A program made the position numbers and the translations under genes. From NCBI GenBank assembly GCA_964495385.1, contig CAZBVO010000016.1, positions 1 to 32,910 on the forward strand: a stretch of DNA of 32,910 nt. The letters are read 5' to 3'. Shown here piece by piece: positions 1-7,985 of this stretch; within the stretch, counting starts at the first letter, position 1, and the number at the start of each line of letters is the position of its first letter. This DNA comes from CAG-1138 sp964495385 (GTDB taxonomy: Bacteria; Bacillota; Clostridia; Christensenellales; CAG-917). The notes beneath the pieces are model-generated. The model saw nothing but the letters and a program-made list of their open reading frames with translations, was not told where the DNA came from and ran no database searches.

Positions 1-28
1 GTAAGTGGAGGGGTTTTTAGTAGCTTAA

Positions 29-538
29 CTATATGAGTTCGACGATGCACATTTCGGCGTTGTCGCCACGGCGTTTGCCGAGCTTCAAAACGCGAGTGTA
101 TCCACCGCCCTGACCGTTGGTGCGATTACGCTCAGCATATTTAGGAGCATATTCGTTGAACATTTTTTCGATCAGCGGGTGTTTGATGTCTGCAGTACGA
201 GCCTTGAATGCGGCTTTGGACTCTTTGTCTGCCTTAACTTCCTGAAGGTCGCGAAGTTTGGACATCATTTTACGTCTTGCTGCAAGTTTGGTAGGGCCGT
301 CATTGGTGAAGTCAACGCTAACCTTTTCGCCTTTAAGGTTGGTTTTTTCCTTTTGGACGGTAACGGTGTCTTCATAAGTGTTGATGGCCAAGGTCAACAT
401 TTTTTCAGCAATTCTTCTTACGGATTTTGCTCTGTCGACCGTTGTTTCGATTTTGCCGTACCAAAGCAATTCGGATGCCTGATTGTACAGAACAGCCATA
501 CGTTGGTCGGTAGGTCTTCCTAATTTTTTCGGTTCCAT
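29..538 (-). CDS. rplQ: 50S ribosomal protein L17, long form
   Basis: Large-subunit protein near the peptide exit tunnel, and last gene of the ribosomal array. The N-terminal part (KLGRPTDQR, then KIETTVDRAK) and the C-terminal part (GGGYTRVLKLGKRRGD, ending in VELI) match L17. At 169 aa it is about 50 residues longer than the Bacillus protein. The extra residues lie between the helical N-terminal half and the GGYTR motif, roughly 52-115, and include a lysine/glutamate-rich stretch. Both ends are intact, so this is a lineage variant and not a frameshift. The start is the ATG at 536-538, 14 bp after the rpoA stop. No terminator is visible in the 28 bases left downstream. Confidence 0.95.
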   Translation of the reverse strand: MEPKKLGRPTDQRMAVLYNQASELLWYGKIETTVDRAKSVRRIAEKMLTLAINTYEDTVTVQKEKTNLKGEKVSVDFTNDGPTKLAARRKMMSKLRDLQEVKADKESKAAFKARTADIKHPLIEKMFNEYAPKYAERNRTNGQGGGYTRVLKLGKRRGDNAEMCIVELI

Positions 539-552
539 ATATTTAATTCTCC

Positions 553-1509
553 TTACTCGTCTTTATTGCGTAAACTTAAACCCAGTTCAGCAAGTTTTTC
601 TTTGATTTCGTCAAGGGATTTTCTGCCCAGATTTTTAATCTTAAGCATATCGTCCTCGGAAAGTTTGATGAGATCTCCGACGTTTTGAATGCCGGCACGT
701 TTGAGGCAGTTGTAGCTGCGGATGGAAAATTCCATTTCTTCGATGGTTTTTCCGAGCAGTTTCTGTTGTTTGTCGTCATCGCCGACGCCGAACGTAGTGT
801 CGGTATCAGGATCGCCGGACAACAGAACCAGCTGACGCAGATGATCGTTCATGATCTTTGCCGCTCTGGAGGTGATTTCAACCGCAGAGACGGTGCCGTT
901 TGTAAGAACTTCCAGCGTAAGTTTGTCAAAGTCGATGCTTTGCTCGACGCGGGTGTTCTCGACAAAGTAGTTTGCCTTCAAAACAGGCGTGTAGATGGAG
1001 TCAACCGGAATGTATCCGATTGGGCATTTGCTGTCTTTGTTCTGCGAAGCAGGAACGTATCCTCTGCCTTTGTCGACAAAGATTTTCATATCGAGCACTG
1101 CGCCTTCCTCCAAACTGCAAATGTAGAGGTCTTGGTTTAAGATTTCAACATCAGAAGGAACGTTAATATCACTTGCATGAACAGGACCGGCGGTGTTTTT
1201 GTAAAGAGTGAGTTCTTTGCGGTCGATTTTATCCTTGGAATCGGTGATTCTGACGGCAAGGCCCTTAATGTTCAGAATGATCTCGGTTACGTCTTCACGA
1301 ACACCTTTGATGGTGCTGAATTCGTGATCTACGCCGGCAATCTGAATACCAACAGGAGCTGCACCCGGCAAAGCCGACAGCAAGAATCTGCGAAGACTGT
1401 TGCCGAGAGTCGTGCCGTAGCCGCGCTCCAAAGGCTCGATGACGAACTTCGCATAATTGCCCTTTTCCGTGTTCTCTTCATAAGTAATTTTCGGTTTGAT
1501 CATTTCCAT
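553..1509 (-). CDS. rpoA: DNA-directed RNA polymerase subunit alpha
   Basis: Alpha subunit (318 aa) that nucleates RNA polymerase assembly and contacts UP elements and activators. The N-terminal dimerisation domain covers about residues 1-235, with the typical EPLERGYGTTLGNSLRR segment near residue 26. After a linker, the C-terminal domain (about 250-318) carries the helix-hairpin-helix stretch NLGRKSLDEIKEKL. Length is normal for Firmicutes. A clear AAGGAGG lies just upstream of the ATG at 1507-1509. The gene sits between rpsD and rplQ as in other Firmicutes, so it is co-transcribed with ribosomal proteins. Confidence 0.98.
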   Translation of the reverse strand: MEMIKPKITYEENTEKGNYAKFVIEPLERGYGTTLGNSLRRFLLSALPGAAPVGIQIAGVDHEFSTIKGVREDVTEIILNIKGLAVRITDSKDKIDRKELTLYKNTAGPVHASDINVPSDVEILNQDLYICSLEEGAVLDMKIFVDKGRGYVPASQNKDSKCPIGYIPVDSIYTPVLKANYFVENTRVEQSIDFDKLTLEVLTNGTVSAVEITSRAAKIMNDHLRQLVLLSGDPDTDTTFGVGDDDKQQKLLGKTIEEMEFSIRSYNCLKRAGIQNVGDLIKLSEDDMLKIKNLGRKSLDEIKEKLAELGLSLRNKDE

Positions 1510-1552
1510 TTAGACAGATTCCTCCTTTTTTTAACTTGCTGCTCTAAGCAAA

Positions 1553-2179
1553 TTATTTAGAGTACAACTCAACGATGAGGTGCTCTTGAATGTTCAAGCT
1601 GATGTCTTCTCTGGTAGGAAGCTGTTCAACTTTACCGGTAAGAGTCTCGTTGTTGAAGCTGAGCCATTTCGGCAAATTGACTTTAACGTTGCCGGCTTTG
1701 ATATCGGCGAACACAGCCTTGTCGGTCTTGTTTTCTTTGACGGCGATGACGTCGCCTGCTTTAACCTGATAAGACGGAATGTTTACGTTTTTGCCGTTGA
1801 CGGTGATGTGACCGTGGTTTACGATTTGACGAGCCATTGCTCTGGAGGAGCCGAGGCCGAGGCAGTAAACGACGTTGTCAAGTCTTCTTTCGATGAGAAT
1901 CAACATGTTTTCACCGGTTACGCCACGCATTTTTTCTGCGCGTTCGTAGTACATTTTGAATTGTTTTTCCAAAATGCCGTATGTTCTCTTTGCTTTTTGT
2001 TTTTCACGAAGCTGAATAGCGTAGCCGCTGTTCTTCTTTCTTGCTGCGCCGTGTTGACCAGGAGCTGCAGCTCTCTTATCCAAAGTGCATTTAGCCGAAT
2101 AGCATTTTTCGCCTTTGAGGAAGAGTTTGCAACCTTCTCTGCGGCAAAGACGGCAATCAGGACCAGTATATTTAGCCAT
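1553..2179 (-). CDS. rpsD: 30S ribosomal protein S4, zinc-binding form
   Basis: Primary 16S rRNA-binding protein that starts 30S assembly at the 5' domain. Cys9, Cys12, Cys26 and Cys31 form the N-terminal zinc site of the 'C+' form (Cys17 is extra). An S4 RNA-binding domain follows at about residues 98-160, with RRLDNVVYCLGLG. At 208 aa the length is standard. Strong AAGGAGG before the ATG. Presence inside the alpha operon, between rpsK and rpoA, is the arrangement of many Clostridia; in Bacillus rpsD is elsewhere. Confidence 0.98.
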   Translation of the reverse strand: MAKYTGPDCRLCRREGCKLFLKGEKCYSAKCTLDKRAAAPGQHGAARKKNSGYAIQLREKQKAKRTYGILEKQFKMYYERAEKMRGVTGENMLILIERRLDNVVYCLGLGSSRAMARQIVNHGHITVNGKNVNIPSYQVKAGDVIAVKENKTDKAVFADIKAGNVKVNLPKWLSFNNETLTGKVEQLPTREDISLNIQEHLIVELYSK

Positions 2180-2193
2180 TTATAAGTACCTCC

Positions 2194-2583
2194 TTATAAC
2201 CTGCGACGTTTTGGCGGACGGCATCCGTTGTGAGGAATCGGAGAAACGTCCTTGATCAAAGTAACTTCAAGACCGACGTTGGCCATAGCTCTGATAGCAG
2301 ATTCACGGCCTTGTCCCGGACCTTTGACGAAAACTTCGACGGTGCGCAGACCTTGATCGTATGCAACCTTTGCTGCATCTTCGGCAACCATCTGAGCTGC
2401 AAACGGCGTAGCCTTTCTGCTGCCCTTCAGACCGAGTTTGCCCGAGCTGGACCAGCTGATGGTGTTGCCGAGAGTGTCGGTGATGGTAACGATAGTGTTG
2501 TTGAACGAAGCGTGAATGTGGCAAGCGCCCTTTTCGATGCGCTTAATATCTTTACGCCTTCTGATAACTTTCTTTCCAGCCAT
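2194..2583 (-). CDS. rpsK: 30S ribosomal protein S11
   Basis: Platform protein of the 30S subunit (129 aa). Recognised from the segment CHIHASFNNTIVTITD near residue 21 and the C-terminal DVSPIPHNGCRPPKRRRL, which is the conserved S11 tail. Lies 11 bp after rpsM and 14 bp before rpsD. Start ATG at 2581-2583 follows an AGGAGG. Confidence 0.98.
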   Translation of the reverse strand: MAGKKVIRRRKDIKRIEKGACHIHASFNNTIVTITDTLGNTISWSSSGKLGLKGSRKATPFAAQMVAEDAAKVAYDQGLRTVEVFVKGPGQGRESAIRAMANVGLEVTLIKDVSPIPHNGCRPPKRRRL

Positions 2584-2594
2584 ATTACGCCTCC

Positions 2595-2963
2595 TTATTT
2601 CTTCTTACGGCTAACAGTGCGTTTCGGGCCCTTACGGGTACGAGCGTTCTGTTTGGTGCTTTGACCGCGAACAGGCAAACCTTTACGGTGTCTGACGCCT
2701 CTGTAGCAACCGATTTCCATCAAGCGTTTGATGTTCATCATAACTTCACGTTTAAGGTCGCCTTCTACGTGCAGTTCTTTTTCAATGTAGTCACGAAGCA
2801 AGCTGATTTGATCTTCGGTGAGGTCCTTTACGCGGACGTCGCCGGAAATGCCTGTTTCGTTCAAAATTTTGTTTGCGGTTGGACGGCCGATGCCATAAAT
2901 GTAAGTCAAGCCGATCTCAAGACGCTTCTCGCGTGGCAGATCCACGCCAGCAATACGTGCCAT
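2595..2963 (-). CDS. rpsM: 30S ribosomal protein S13
   Basis: 30S head protein (122 aa) forming intersubunit bridges and contacting P-site tRNA. Starts MARIAGVDLPREKR, has the helix-hairpin-helix stretch YIYGIGRPTANKIL and a basic C-terminal tail with RGQSTKQNARTRKG. A GGAGG lies 8 bp before the ATG. The 135-bp gap to rpmJ is the longest inside the cluster. Confidence 0.98.
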   Translation of the reverse strand: MARIAGVDLPREKRLEIGLTYIYGIGRPTANKILNETGISGDVRVKDLTEDQISLLRDYIEKELHVEGDLKREVMMNIKRLMEIGCYRGVRHRKGLPVRGQSTKQNARTRKGPKRTVSRKKK

Positions 2964-3098
2964 TAAGCTACCTCCAATAAATTCTGAATATAATAATATT
3001 TTTGGTTCGTTCGTTCAGGAAATCGTTGCCTTTTAAATCGGAATGTTGGCAACAATCAGCCGCCCCCTCCCGTCGGAACCCGTATGACGTTTTAAAAA
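2964..3098. other. Long intergenic gap inside the ribosomal cluster
   Basis: This 135-bp gap holds no open frame. On the minus strand it contains a small inverted repeat (GTTGCC/GGCAAC, arms 3025-3030 and 3048-3053, 17-nt loop) and an AT-rich stretch with a TATTAT (2990-2995) but no convincing -35. It could be a leader for the IF1/L36-to-alpha segment transition, where S4 autoregulation acts in other bacteria. That is inference only. Confidence 0.3.
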
Positions 3099-3215
3099 TT
3101 AACCTTGTCTTTGCTTATGGTTTTTGTACTTGGAGCAAATAACCATAACTTTGCCGTTTCTTTTGATAACCTTGCACTTGTCGCACATAGGTTTAACCGA
3201 TGGTCTAACTTTCAT
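3099..3215 (-). CDS. rpmJ: 50S ribosomal protein L36, zinc-binding form
   Basis: Read directly from the sequence: a 38-aa protein beginning MKVRPSVKPMCDKCKV and ending NHKQRQG. Cys11, Cys14, Cys27 and His33 are the CCCH zinc ligands of the 'C+' L36 form. L36 is a small 23S rRNA-binding protein near the peptidyl transferase-supporting helices. The ATG at 3213-3215 follows a strong GGAGGTAAG. Placement between infA and rpsM is canonical. Confidence 0.97.
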   Translation of the reverse strand: MKVRPSVKPMCDKCKVIKRNGKVMVICSKYKNHKQRQG

Positions 3216-3234
3216 ATCTTACCTCCGTATGTTG

Positions 3235-3456
3235 TTAGTTTTTATCTCTCCAGGTTATTCTACCTTTGGTGAGGTCGTAAGGGCTCAGTTCAATTTTAAC
3301 CTTGTCACCCTCAAGAACTCTGATATAGTTCATTCTCAATTTGCCCGACAGATAAGCCAATATAACGTGGCCATTCGCCAGCTGAACTTTGAACTGCGCG
3401 CTCGGCAAAACTTCTATAACCTTGCCTTCCGTTTCGATAACATCGTCCTTAGCCAT
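3235..3456 (-). CDS. infA: Translation initiation factor IF-1
   Basis: A 73-aa single OB-fold protein that binds the A site of the 30S subunit during initiation. Recognised from MAKDDVIETEGKV at the start and the segments NGHVILAYLSGKLRMNYIRV and YDLTKGRITWR. Length matches the family exactly. GGAGG lies before the ATG at 3454-3456. Confidence 0.97.
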   Translation of the reverse strand: MAKDDVIETEGKVIEVLPSAQFKVQLANGHVILAYLSGKLRMNYIRVLEGDKVKIELSPYDLTKGRITWRDKN

Positions 3457-3469
3457 TAAATTCCTCCGT

Positions 3470-3736
3470 TTATTTGTCGTTATAAATTCTCAGTGCGCTG
3501 CGGATTTCCGCGTCAAACACCTGCTTGCCTTCGCTGAACTTGTCGGCCAGCTTTTGCACGGCGTCGCCGTTTGATTTTAAGTGCTTAATTTTCTTAAGTT
3601 TTGCTTTTTCTTGCGGTCTGTACTCGCCGTCGGCGATACGGACATAGTTGCCGTCAACTATTTCGACGACGATGAAAAATCTGCCTTTGTCCCTTCCTGC
3701 GGTGCTCAGCACCACCGAACCTAAACCTATTTCCAT
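3470..3736 (-). CDS. KOW-domain RNA-binding protein (L14e/L27e-like)
   Basis: Small basic protein with a KOW motif at its N terminus (LGSVVLSTAGRDKGRFFIV, then DGNYVRIADG). This family sits between map and infA in many Clostridia and is annotated as KOW-domain RNA-binding protein, resembling archaeal/eukaryotic L14e. It is probably ribosome- or RNA-associated; its exact role is not established. Two ATG codons are adjacent (3737-3739 and 3734-3736). The GGAG is only 2 nt before the first, so the second is the likelier start (88 aa). The C-terminal half (about 45-88) is lysine-rich and helical-looking. Confidence 0.85.
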   Translation of the reverse strand: MEIGLGSVVLSTAGRDKGRFFIVVEIVDGNYVRIADGEYRPQEKAKLKKIKHLKSNGDAVQKLADKFSEGKQVFDAEIRSALRIYNDK

Positions 3737-3745
3737 CATAGCTCC

Positions 3746-4489
3746 TTATAGCGTCAGAATTTCTATTCCGTTTTCCGTCAAAGCGACGGTGTTTTCATAA
3801 TGTGCGGAAGGCATGTCGTCGGCAGTAACGATGGTCCAGCCGTCTTCGAGTTGCTCGACGTCGTAGGTACCGAGGTTTATCATCGGTTCTATCGCAAGCA
3901 CCAAACCCTTTTCCAGCCGCATGCCGTGTCCTGCTCGTCCGTAATTCGGAACCGACGGATCTTCATGCATCTTTCTGCCTATTCCGTGGCCGACCAAAGC
4001 CCTGACTACTCCGTAGCCGAAGGATTCGGCATAAGCCTGAACAGCGTGCGAAATATCGCCCAATCTGTTGCCTTCCTTAAACATTTCGACACCCTTAAAA
4101 AAGCTTTCGCGGGTTACGTCGATAAGTTTTTGCTTCTCTGCACTGATTTTTCCGACTGCGAAGGTTCTTGCGGCATCGCCGTGATAACCTCCGATGACTG
4201 CGCCGCAGTCAACGCTGATTATCTCCCCTTCTCTCAGTTTTCTTCCGGACGGAATGCCGTGAACCACCTGTTCGTCAACGGACGTGCAAATGGAAGCCGG
4301 AAAACCGTTGTAATGTAAGAATGAAGGTTTTGCCCCTCGACTTATGATAAAGTCGTAGGCAAGTTTGTCCAATTCCTTTGTAGAAATTCCCGGACGGACA
4401 CTTTGTTCCATCAGCAGCAGCGTGTCGCGAACAATCGCGCCTGCCACTCGCATTTTCTCGATTTCTTCGGAATTTTTAAGTGTAATCAT
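3746..4489 (-). CDS. map: Methionine aminopeptidase, type I
   Basis: Removes the initiator methionine from nascent proteins in the cytoplasm. All five metal ligands are visible at the expected spacing: Asp94 and Asp105 (SVDCG, HGDAART), His168 (LVGHGIG), Glu201 (AIEPM) and Glu232 (HYENT). His77 (VVHGIP) matches the substrate-binding histidine. At 247 aa it is the short type Ia enzyme without an N-terminal zinc extension. Its GGAG lies within the last codons of adk, and the gap is 3 bp, so translation is probably coupled. Confidence 0.97.
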   Translation of the reverse strand: MITLKNSEEIEKMRVAGAIVRDTLLLMEQSVRPGISTKELDKLAYDFIISRGAKPSFLHYNGFPASICTSVDEQVVHGIPSGRKLREGEIISVDCGAVIGGYHGDAARTFAVGKISAEKQKLIDVTRESFFKGVEMFKEGNRLGDISHAVQAYAESFGYGVVRALVGHGIGRKMHEDPSVPNYGRAGHGMRLEKGLVLAIEPMINLGTYDVEQLEDGWTIVTADDMPSAHYENTVALTENGIEILTL

Positions 4490-4492
4490 AAT

Positions 4493-5113
4493 CTACTCCA
4501 GCACCTTTCTGACCTCTTCGAAGGTTGTTTCCACCGTGTCCTTGCCTTCTACGTCAACCAAAATTCCCTTGCGGGCGTAATAGTCGATAAGCGGCGCGGT
4601 CTGGTCCAAATAAACCTGCAATCTGGCCTTCACCGTTTCGATCTTGTCGTCGTCGCGAACAAACAGCGGTTTTCCGCATTTTTCGCAAGTCGTTTTTCCG
4701 CCGAGAGTTGAAACGTGATAGGTTTCGCCGCATATGCAGACTCGCCTTCCCGTCAACCTTTGTTCGATGACCTCAAACGGAACAACGATGTTAATCGCAA
4801 CGTCGATTTTGGCCACCTTGTCCAAAGCTTCGGCCTGAGCTATAGTCCTCGGGAAACCGTCCAATATATAGCCGTTTTCGCAATCGGACTTTTCAAGCCT
4901 GTCCTTAACGATGTCGATGACCAGACCGTCCGGAACCAAATCGCCTGCCTTGATGTAAGCCTCGGCAAGTTTCCCCAGTTCCGTCTGATCCTTGATGTTT
5001 CTCCTCAAAATATCGCCTGTGGATATGTGAGGAATTCCGTATTTTGCGGATATTTTGGCCGCCTGGGAGCCTTTTCCGGCCCCCGGCGCACCCAATAAAA
5101 CTATGCTTTTCAT
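4493..5113 (-). CDS. adk: Adenylate kinase, zinc-lid type
   Basis: Interconverts 2 ADP with ATP and AMP. The P-loop GAPGAGKG is at residues 8-15, the AMP-binding STGD at 31-34, and GFPRT at 86-90. The lid carries four cysteines (126, 128, 143, 146). The first pair is CxC rather than the usual CxxC, and the lid is slightly shortened. The 206-aa length is otherwise close to the roughly 215 aa of Firmicutes enzymes. The start is 1 bp after the secY stop and has only a weak SD, so expression probably depends on coupling to secY. Confidence 0.96.
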   Translation of the reverse strand: MKSIVLLGAPGAGKGSQAAKISAKYGIPHISTGDILRRNIKDQTELGKLAEAYIKAGDLVPDGLVIDIVKDRLEKSDCENGYILDGFPRTIAQAEALDKVAKIDVAINIVVPFEVIEQRLTGRRVCICGETYHVSTLGGKTTCEKCGKPLFVRDDDKIETVKARLQVYLDQTAPLIDYYARKGILVDVEGKDTVETTFEEVRKVLE

Positions 5114-5114
5114 C

Positions 5115-6422
5115 TTATTTCAAGAAGCCTTTGTAGTGGCGCATCATAATCTGGGATTCAAGCTGTTTGTTAAGTTCCAGAGCGACGCTGACTACGATCA
5201 ACAGTCCCGTTGCGCTGAATGCGCTTGCAAAGCCGAGTTCTTCGCCCAAAGCATTGAACAGGAATGTCGGGATAACCGTAAGGATTGCAAGGAAGATTGC
5301 TCCGAACAACGTGATACGGTTGGAAATGCGTCTCAAATAATCTGCGGTTGCTTTGCCCGGACGAATACCCGGAACGAAGCCGCCGTACTGCTGAATGTTT
5401 CTGGACACGTCGTCCGGATTGAATTGCATCTGAGCATAGAAATATGCAAAGAACACAATCAGCAGAATCATGATGACGTAGTAAACCACGCTGCCTATCG
5501 CATTGTTGCCGTACGGAGTCATATACGTCGTATAGAACGTTACGAATCCGCCCTGCCAACCGAACATCTGGATGAGCATCGTCGGGAAGCTCATGAAGGA
5601 GCTTGCGAAGATGATTGGCATAACGCCGCTTCCGTTGATGCGGATAGGAATGTGGGTGGTTTGTCCGCCGTACATCTTGTTGCCTTTAACTTGCTTTGCG
5701 TATTGCACGGTGATGCGGCGTTCGCCTCCGTCGACAAATACGATGAAGAAGAATATACCCACAACCAACAGCAAGAAACCGATGAAGTTCCAGATGAGTT
5801 CCGGAGAGGATTTCATGGTCGTAAAGCTGCTGAGCATTACGTTTCCGGCCGTGGACAGGATGCCCACAAAGATGATAAGGGACGAACCGTTGCTGATGCC
5901 GTATTCGGTGATTCTTTCGGACAGCCACATGCAGAACACGCTGCCGGCAATCAAAAAGACGATATCGAAAACGATTGTAAGCCAGTTGCTGTCCATTTTG
6001 AACAGCGGTTTGACTGCTTCGTTGTTGTTCCAGTTGAGCATTATGCCTACTGCCTGAACGGCTGCAAGACCAAGCGCAACGTATCTGGTGATTTGAGTAA
6101 CCTTTTGCCTGCCTTCTTCGCCTTCCTTGGAAAGTTTTTCCAGTTTAGGAATAATCAACGTAAGAAGTTGCATGATAATGAACGCGTTGATAAACGGGAT
6201 GATGCCCAAAGCAAACAACGTGCCTTGGCTCATACTTCCGCCAGTAACAGCGCCCAACATACCGAACAAACCTTCGCTTGACAAGTTCGCTATAACATCC
6301 CCGTCAAGTCCAGGCAGCGGTACGAAGCAACCCAAACGATAAACAACGAGCAACGCCAAAGTGGCGTAAATCTTAACTCTTATTTCTTTTGAAGAAAAAG
6401 CATTTTTCAAGGTTTCAAACAT
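5115..6422 (-). CDS. secY: Protein translocase subunit SecY
   Basis: Pore subunit of the SecYEG channel in the cytoplasmic membrane. The 435-aa protein starts MFETLKNAFSSKEIR and shows ten hydrophobic segments. The conserved parts GIRPGKATADYLRRI, GSGVMPIIFAS and the plug-helix region after LPGLDGDVI are visible. The start overlaps the rplO stop by one base (TAATG), and adk follows after 1 bp. This is the normal spc-operon position. Confidence 0.98.
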   Translation of the reverse strand: MFETLKNAFSSKEIRVKIYATLALLVVYRLGCFVPLPGLDGDVIANLSSEGLFGMLGAVTGGSMSQGTLFALGIIPFINAFIIMQLLTLIIPKLEKLSKEGEEGRQKVTQITRYVALGLAAVQAVGIMLNWNNNEAVKPLFKMDSNWLTIVFDIVFLIAGSVFCMWLSERITEYGISNGSSLIIFVGILSTAGNVMLSSFTTMKSSPELIWNFIGFLLLVVGIFFFIVFVDGGERRITVQYAKQVKGNKMYGGQTTHIPIRINGSGVMPIIFASSFMSFPTMLIQMFGWQGGFVTFYTTYMTPYGNNAIGSVVYYVIMILLIVFFAYFYAQMQFNPDDVSRNIQQYGGFVPGIRPGKATADYLRRISNRITLFGAIFLAILTVIPTFLFNALGEELGFASAFSATGLLIVVSVALELNKQLESQIMMRHYKGFLK

Positions 6423-6865
6423 TACAGCACCTCTACTTTACCGCCTACCTTTTCGATTTTTTCGATAGCCGATGGGGTGAATTTGTTGGCTCTGACAGTC
6501 AGAGGCTTGGTGAGTTCGCCGTCGCCGAGCACCTTCAAACCGTAAGGCAATCTCTTGCCTACGATGCGGCATTCGTACAACATATCGAGTTCAACAACGG
6601 TGTTTGCCTCGAAGCAATCGAGGTCGCCAACGTTAACGATTGAATATTCCTTGGAAAAATGATTGAAGAAACCGCGTTTAGGCAGTCTTCTGGTCAAAGG
6701 CATTTGTCCGCCTTCAAAGCCCGGACGAACGCCGCCGCCGCTTCTGGCCCATTGACCTTTGTGACCTTTGGCTGCGGTTTTGCCCATGCCCGAACCGATA
6801 CCGCGACCGATACGTTTAGGGGCTTTGTTTGCGCCTGCAGACGGCTGTAAATTTTCAAGTTTCAT
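6422..6865 (-). CDS. rplO: 50S ribosomal protein L15
   Basis: Late-assembling 23S rRNA-binding protein (147 aa). The N-terminal glycine/arginine-rich tail is typical (RIGRGIGSGMGKTAAKGHKGQ, here starting near residue 18), followed by a globular domain ending KVGGKVEVL. The SD AGGAGG overlaps the stop of rpmD. The stop overlaps the secY ATG by one base. Confidence 0.98.
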   Translation of the reverse strand: MKLENLQPSAGANKAPKRIGRGIGSGMGKTAAKGHKGQWARSGGGVRPGFEGGQMPLTRRLPKRGFFNHFSKEYSIVNVGDLDCFEANTVVELDMLYECRIVGKRLPYGLKVLGDGELTKPLTVRANKFTPSAIEKIEKVGGKVEVL

Positions 6866-6875
6866 ATTCTACCTC

Positions 6876-7055
6876 CTAACCTTCAACTTCTTCAACCTTC
6901 ACGAGGTGGGACACGACCTTGATCATGCCTCTGGTGACGGGAGTGTCAGCGTGGACTTTGGAGGAACCGATTTTTTTCAATCCCAAAGCCGCAACCGTTG
7001 CTTTTTGGTTTTTAAGGCAACTGTTAGTGCTTTTAATCAATGTAATCTTTAACAT
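6876..7055 (-). CDS. rpmD: 50S ribosomal protein L30
   Basis: Read directly from the sequence: 59 aa, beginning MLKITLIKSTNSCLKNQK and ending KVEEVEG. The LKKIGSSKVHADTPVTRGM segment is the family core, where L30 usually shows LGLxK...V. It is the expected gene between rpsE and rplO. The ATG at 7053-7055 follows a GGAGG. L30 is dispensable in some bacteria but retained here. Confidence 0.95.
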   Translation of the reverse strand: MLKITLIKSTNSCLKNQKATVAALGLKKIGSSKVHADTPVTRGMIKVVSHLVKVEEVEG

Positions 7056-7069
7056 TTTGTTTCCTCCGA

Positions 7070-7588
7070 TTATCTGATTTCTTCAACGGTCTTTCCGCGA
7101 ATTGCAGCGATCTGCTCGGCAGTGCGCAGTTGTTTGAGACCTTCGATTGTTGCTTTAACGCAGTTGACAGGAGTCATAGAACCCAAAGACTTGGTACGAA
7201 TATCCTTGATGCCTGCTGCTTCCAAAACGGTACGAACAGGGCCGCCTGCGATAACACCGGTACCTGTTTCGGCCGGCATCAAAAGTACTTGGCCTCTGCC
7301 GAACACACCGACGATTCTGTGAGGAATGGTGGTGCCTTCTACGGCAACTTCAACCATGCTGCGTTTTGCAGCGAGGCTTGCCTTTTCGATTGCTTCAGGA
7401 ACTTCGCGAGCTTTGCCGGTGCCTACGCCAACTTTGCCTTTGCCGTCGCCGACAACCACAAGAGCCGTGAAGCGCATGATTTTGCCGCCCTTAACAACCT
7501 TGGTAACTCTGTTTACCGCAACAAGCTTTTTGATAAGTTCCGGTTCGTTGTTTTCTTCTTTTCTGACGAATTTTCTATTTTCAGCCAT
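7070..7588 (-). CDS. rpsE: 30S ribosomal protein S5
   Basis: S5 (172 aa) helps decoding accuracy and mRNA helicase activity at the entry tunnel. The N-terminal double-stranded RNA-binding domain contains LVAVNRVTKVVKGGKIMRF, the loop where ram and spectinomycin-resistance changes occur in other bacteria. The C-terminal domain includes AGGPVRTVLEAAGIKDI. Start ATG at 7586-7588 lies 8 nt after GGAGG. Confidence 0.98.
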   Translation of the reverse strand: MAENRKFVRKEENNEPELIKKLVAVNRVTKVVKGGKIMRFTALVVVGDGKGKVGVGTGKAREVPEAIEKASLAAKRSMVEVAVEGTTIPHRIVGVFGRGQVLLMPAETGTGVIAGGPVRTVLEAAGIKDIRTKSLGSMTPVNCVKATIEGLKQLRTAEQIAAIRGKTVEEIR

Positions 7589-7601
7589 TATAATGTCCTC
7601 C

Positions 7602-7970
7602 TTAGAATTTCAGGCCGGCTTCTCTTGCGCCGTCAGCAACTGCTGCGACTCTGCCGGTGTAGATGTATCCGCCACGGTCGAAAACGACTTCCGTGATACC
7701 TGCGGCCAATGCCTTTTTGGCAGCGGCTGCGCCTACTACTTTTGCTGCTTCGGATTTCTTCATACCTTTGACTTCTGCGGCGATTTCGCTCTCCATAGTG
7801 CTTGCTGCAACGAGAGTTTTGCCTGCTACGTCGTCGATAATCTGAACATAAATGTGCTGATTGCTTCTGTAAACATCGAAACGAGGACGTTCATGAGTGC
7901 CGGACACCTTTTTGCGAACACGCGCGTGACGTGCTACTCTGTCAGCATTTTTATCCATTTTACTAATCAT
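7602..7970 (-). CDS. rplR: 50S ribosomal protein L18
   Basis: 5S rRNA-binding protein of the central protuberance (122 aa). Conserved segments are the basic N terminus RVARHARVRKKVSGT, then RPRFDVYRSNQHIYVQIIDD and the C-terminal FDRGGYIYTGRVAAVADGAREAGL. GGAG lies 10 nt before the ATG at 7968-7970; the internal ATG four codons later is too far from it. Confidence 0.97.
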   Translation of the reverse strand: MISKMDKNADRVARHARVRKKVSGTHERPRFDVYRSNQHIYVQIIDDVAGKTLVAASTMESEIAAEVKGMKKSEAAKVVGAAAAKKALAAGITEVVFDRGGYIYTGRVAAVADGAREAGLKF

Positions 7971-7985
7971 AACTTATACGCTCCT

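Noticed and set aside
5055..6281. 408-codon open frame on the plus strand opposite secY and adk
   Set aside because: Antisense to clear secY; composition (His, Cys, Asn-rich) is that of a shadow frame.
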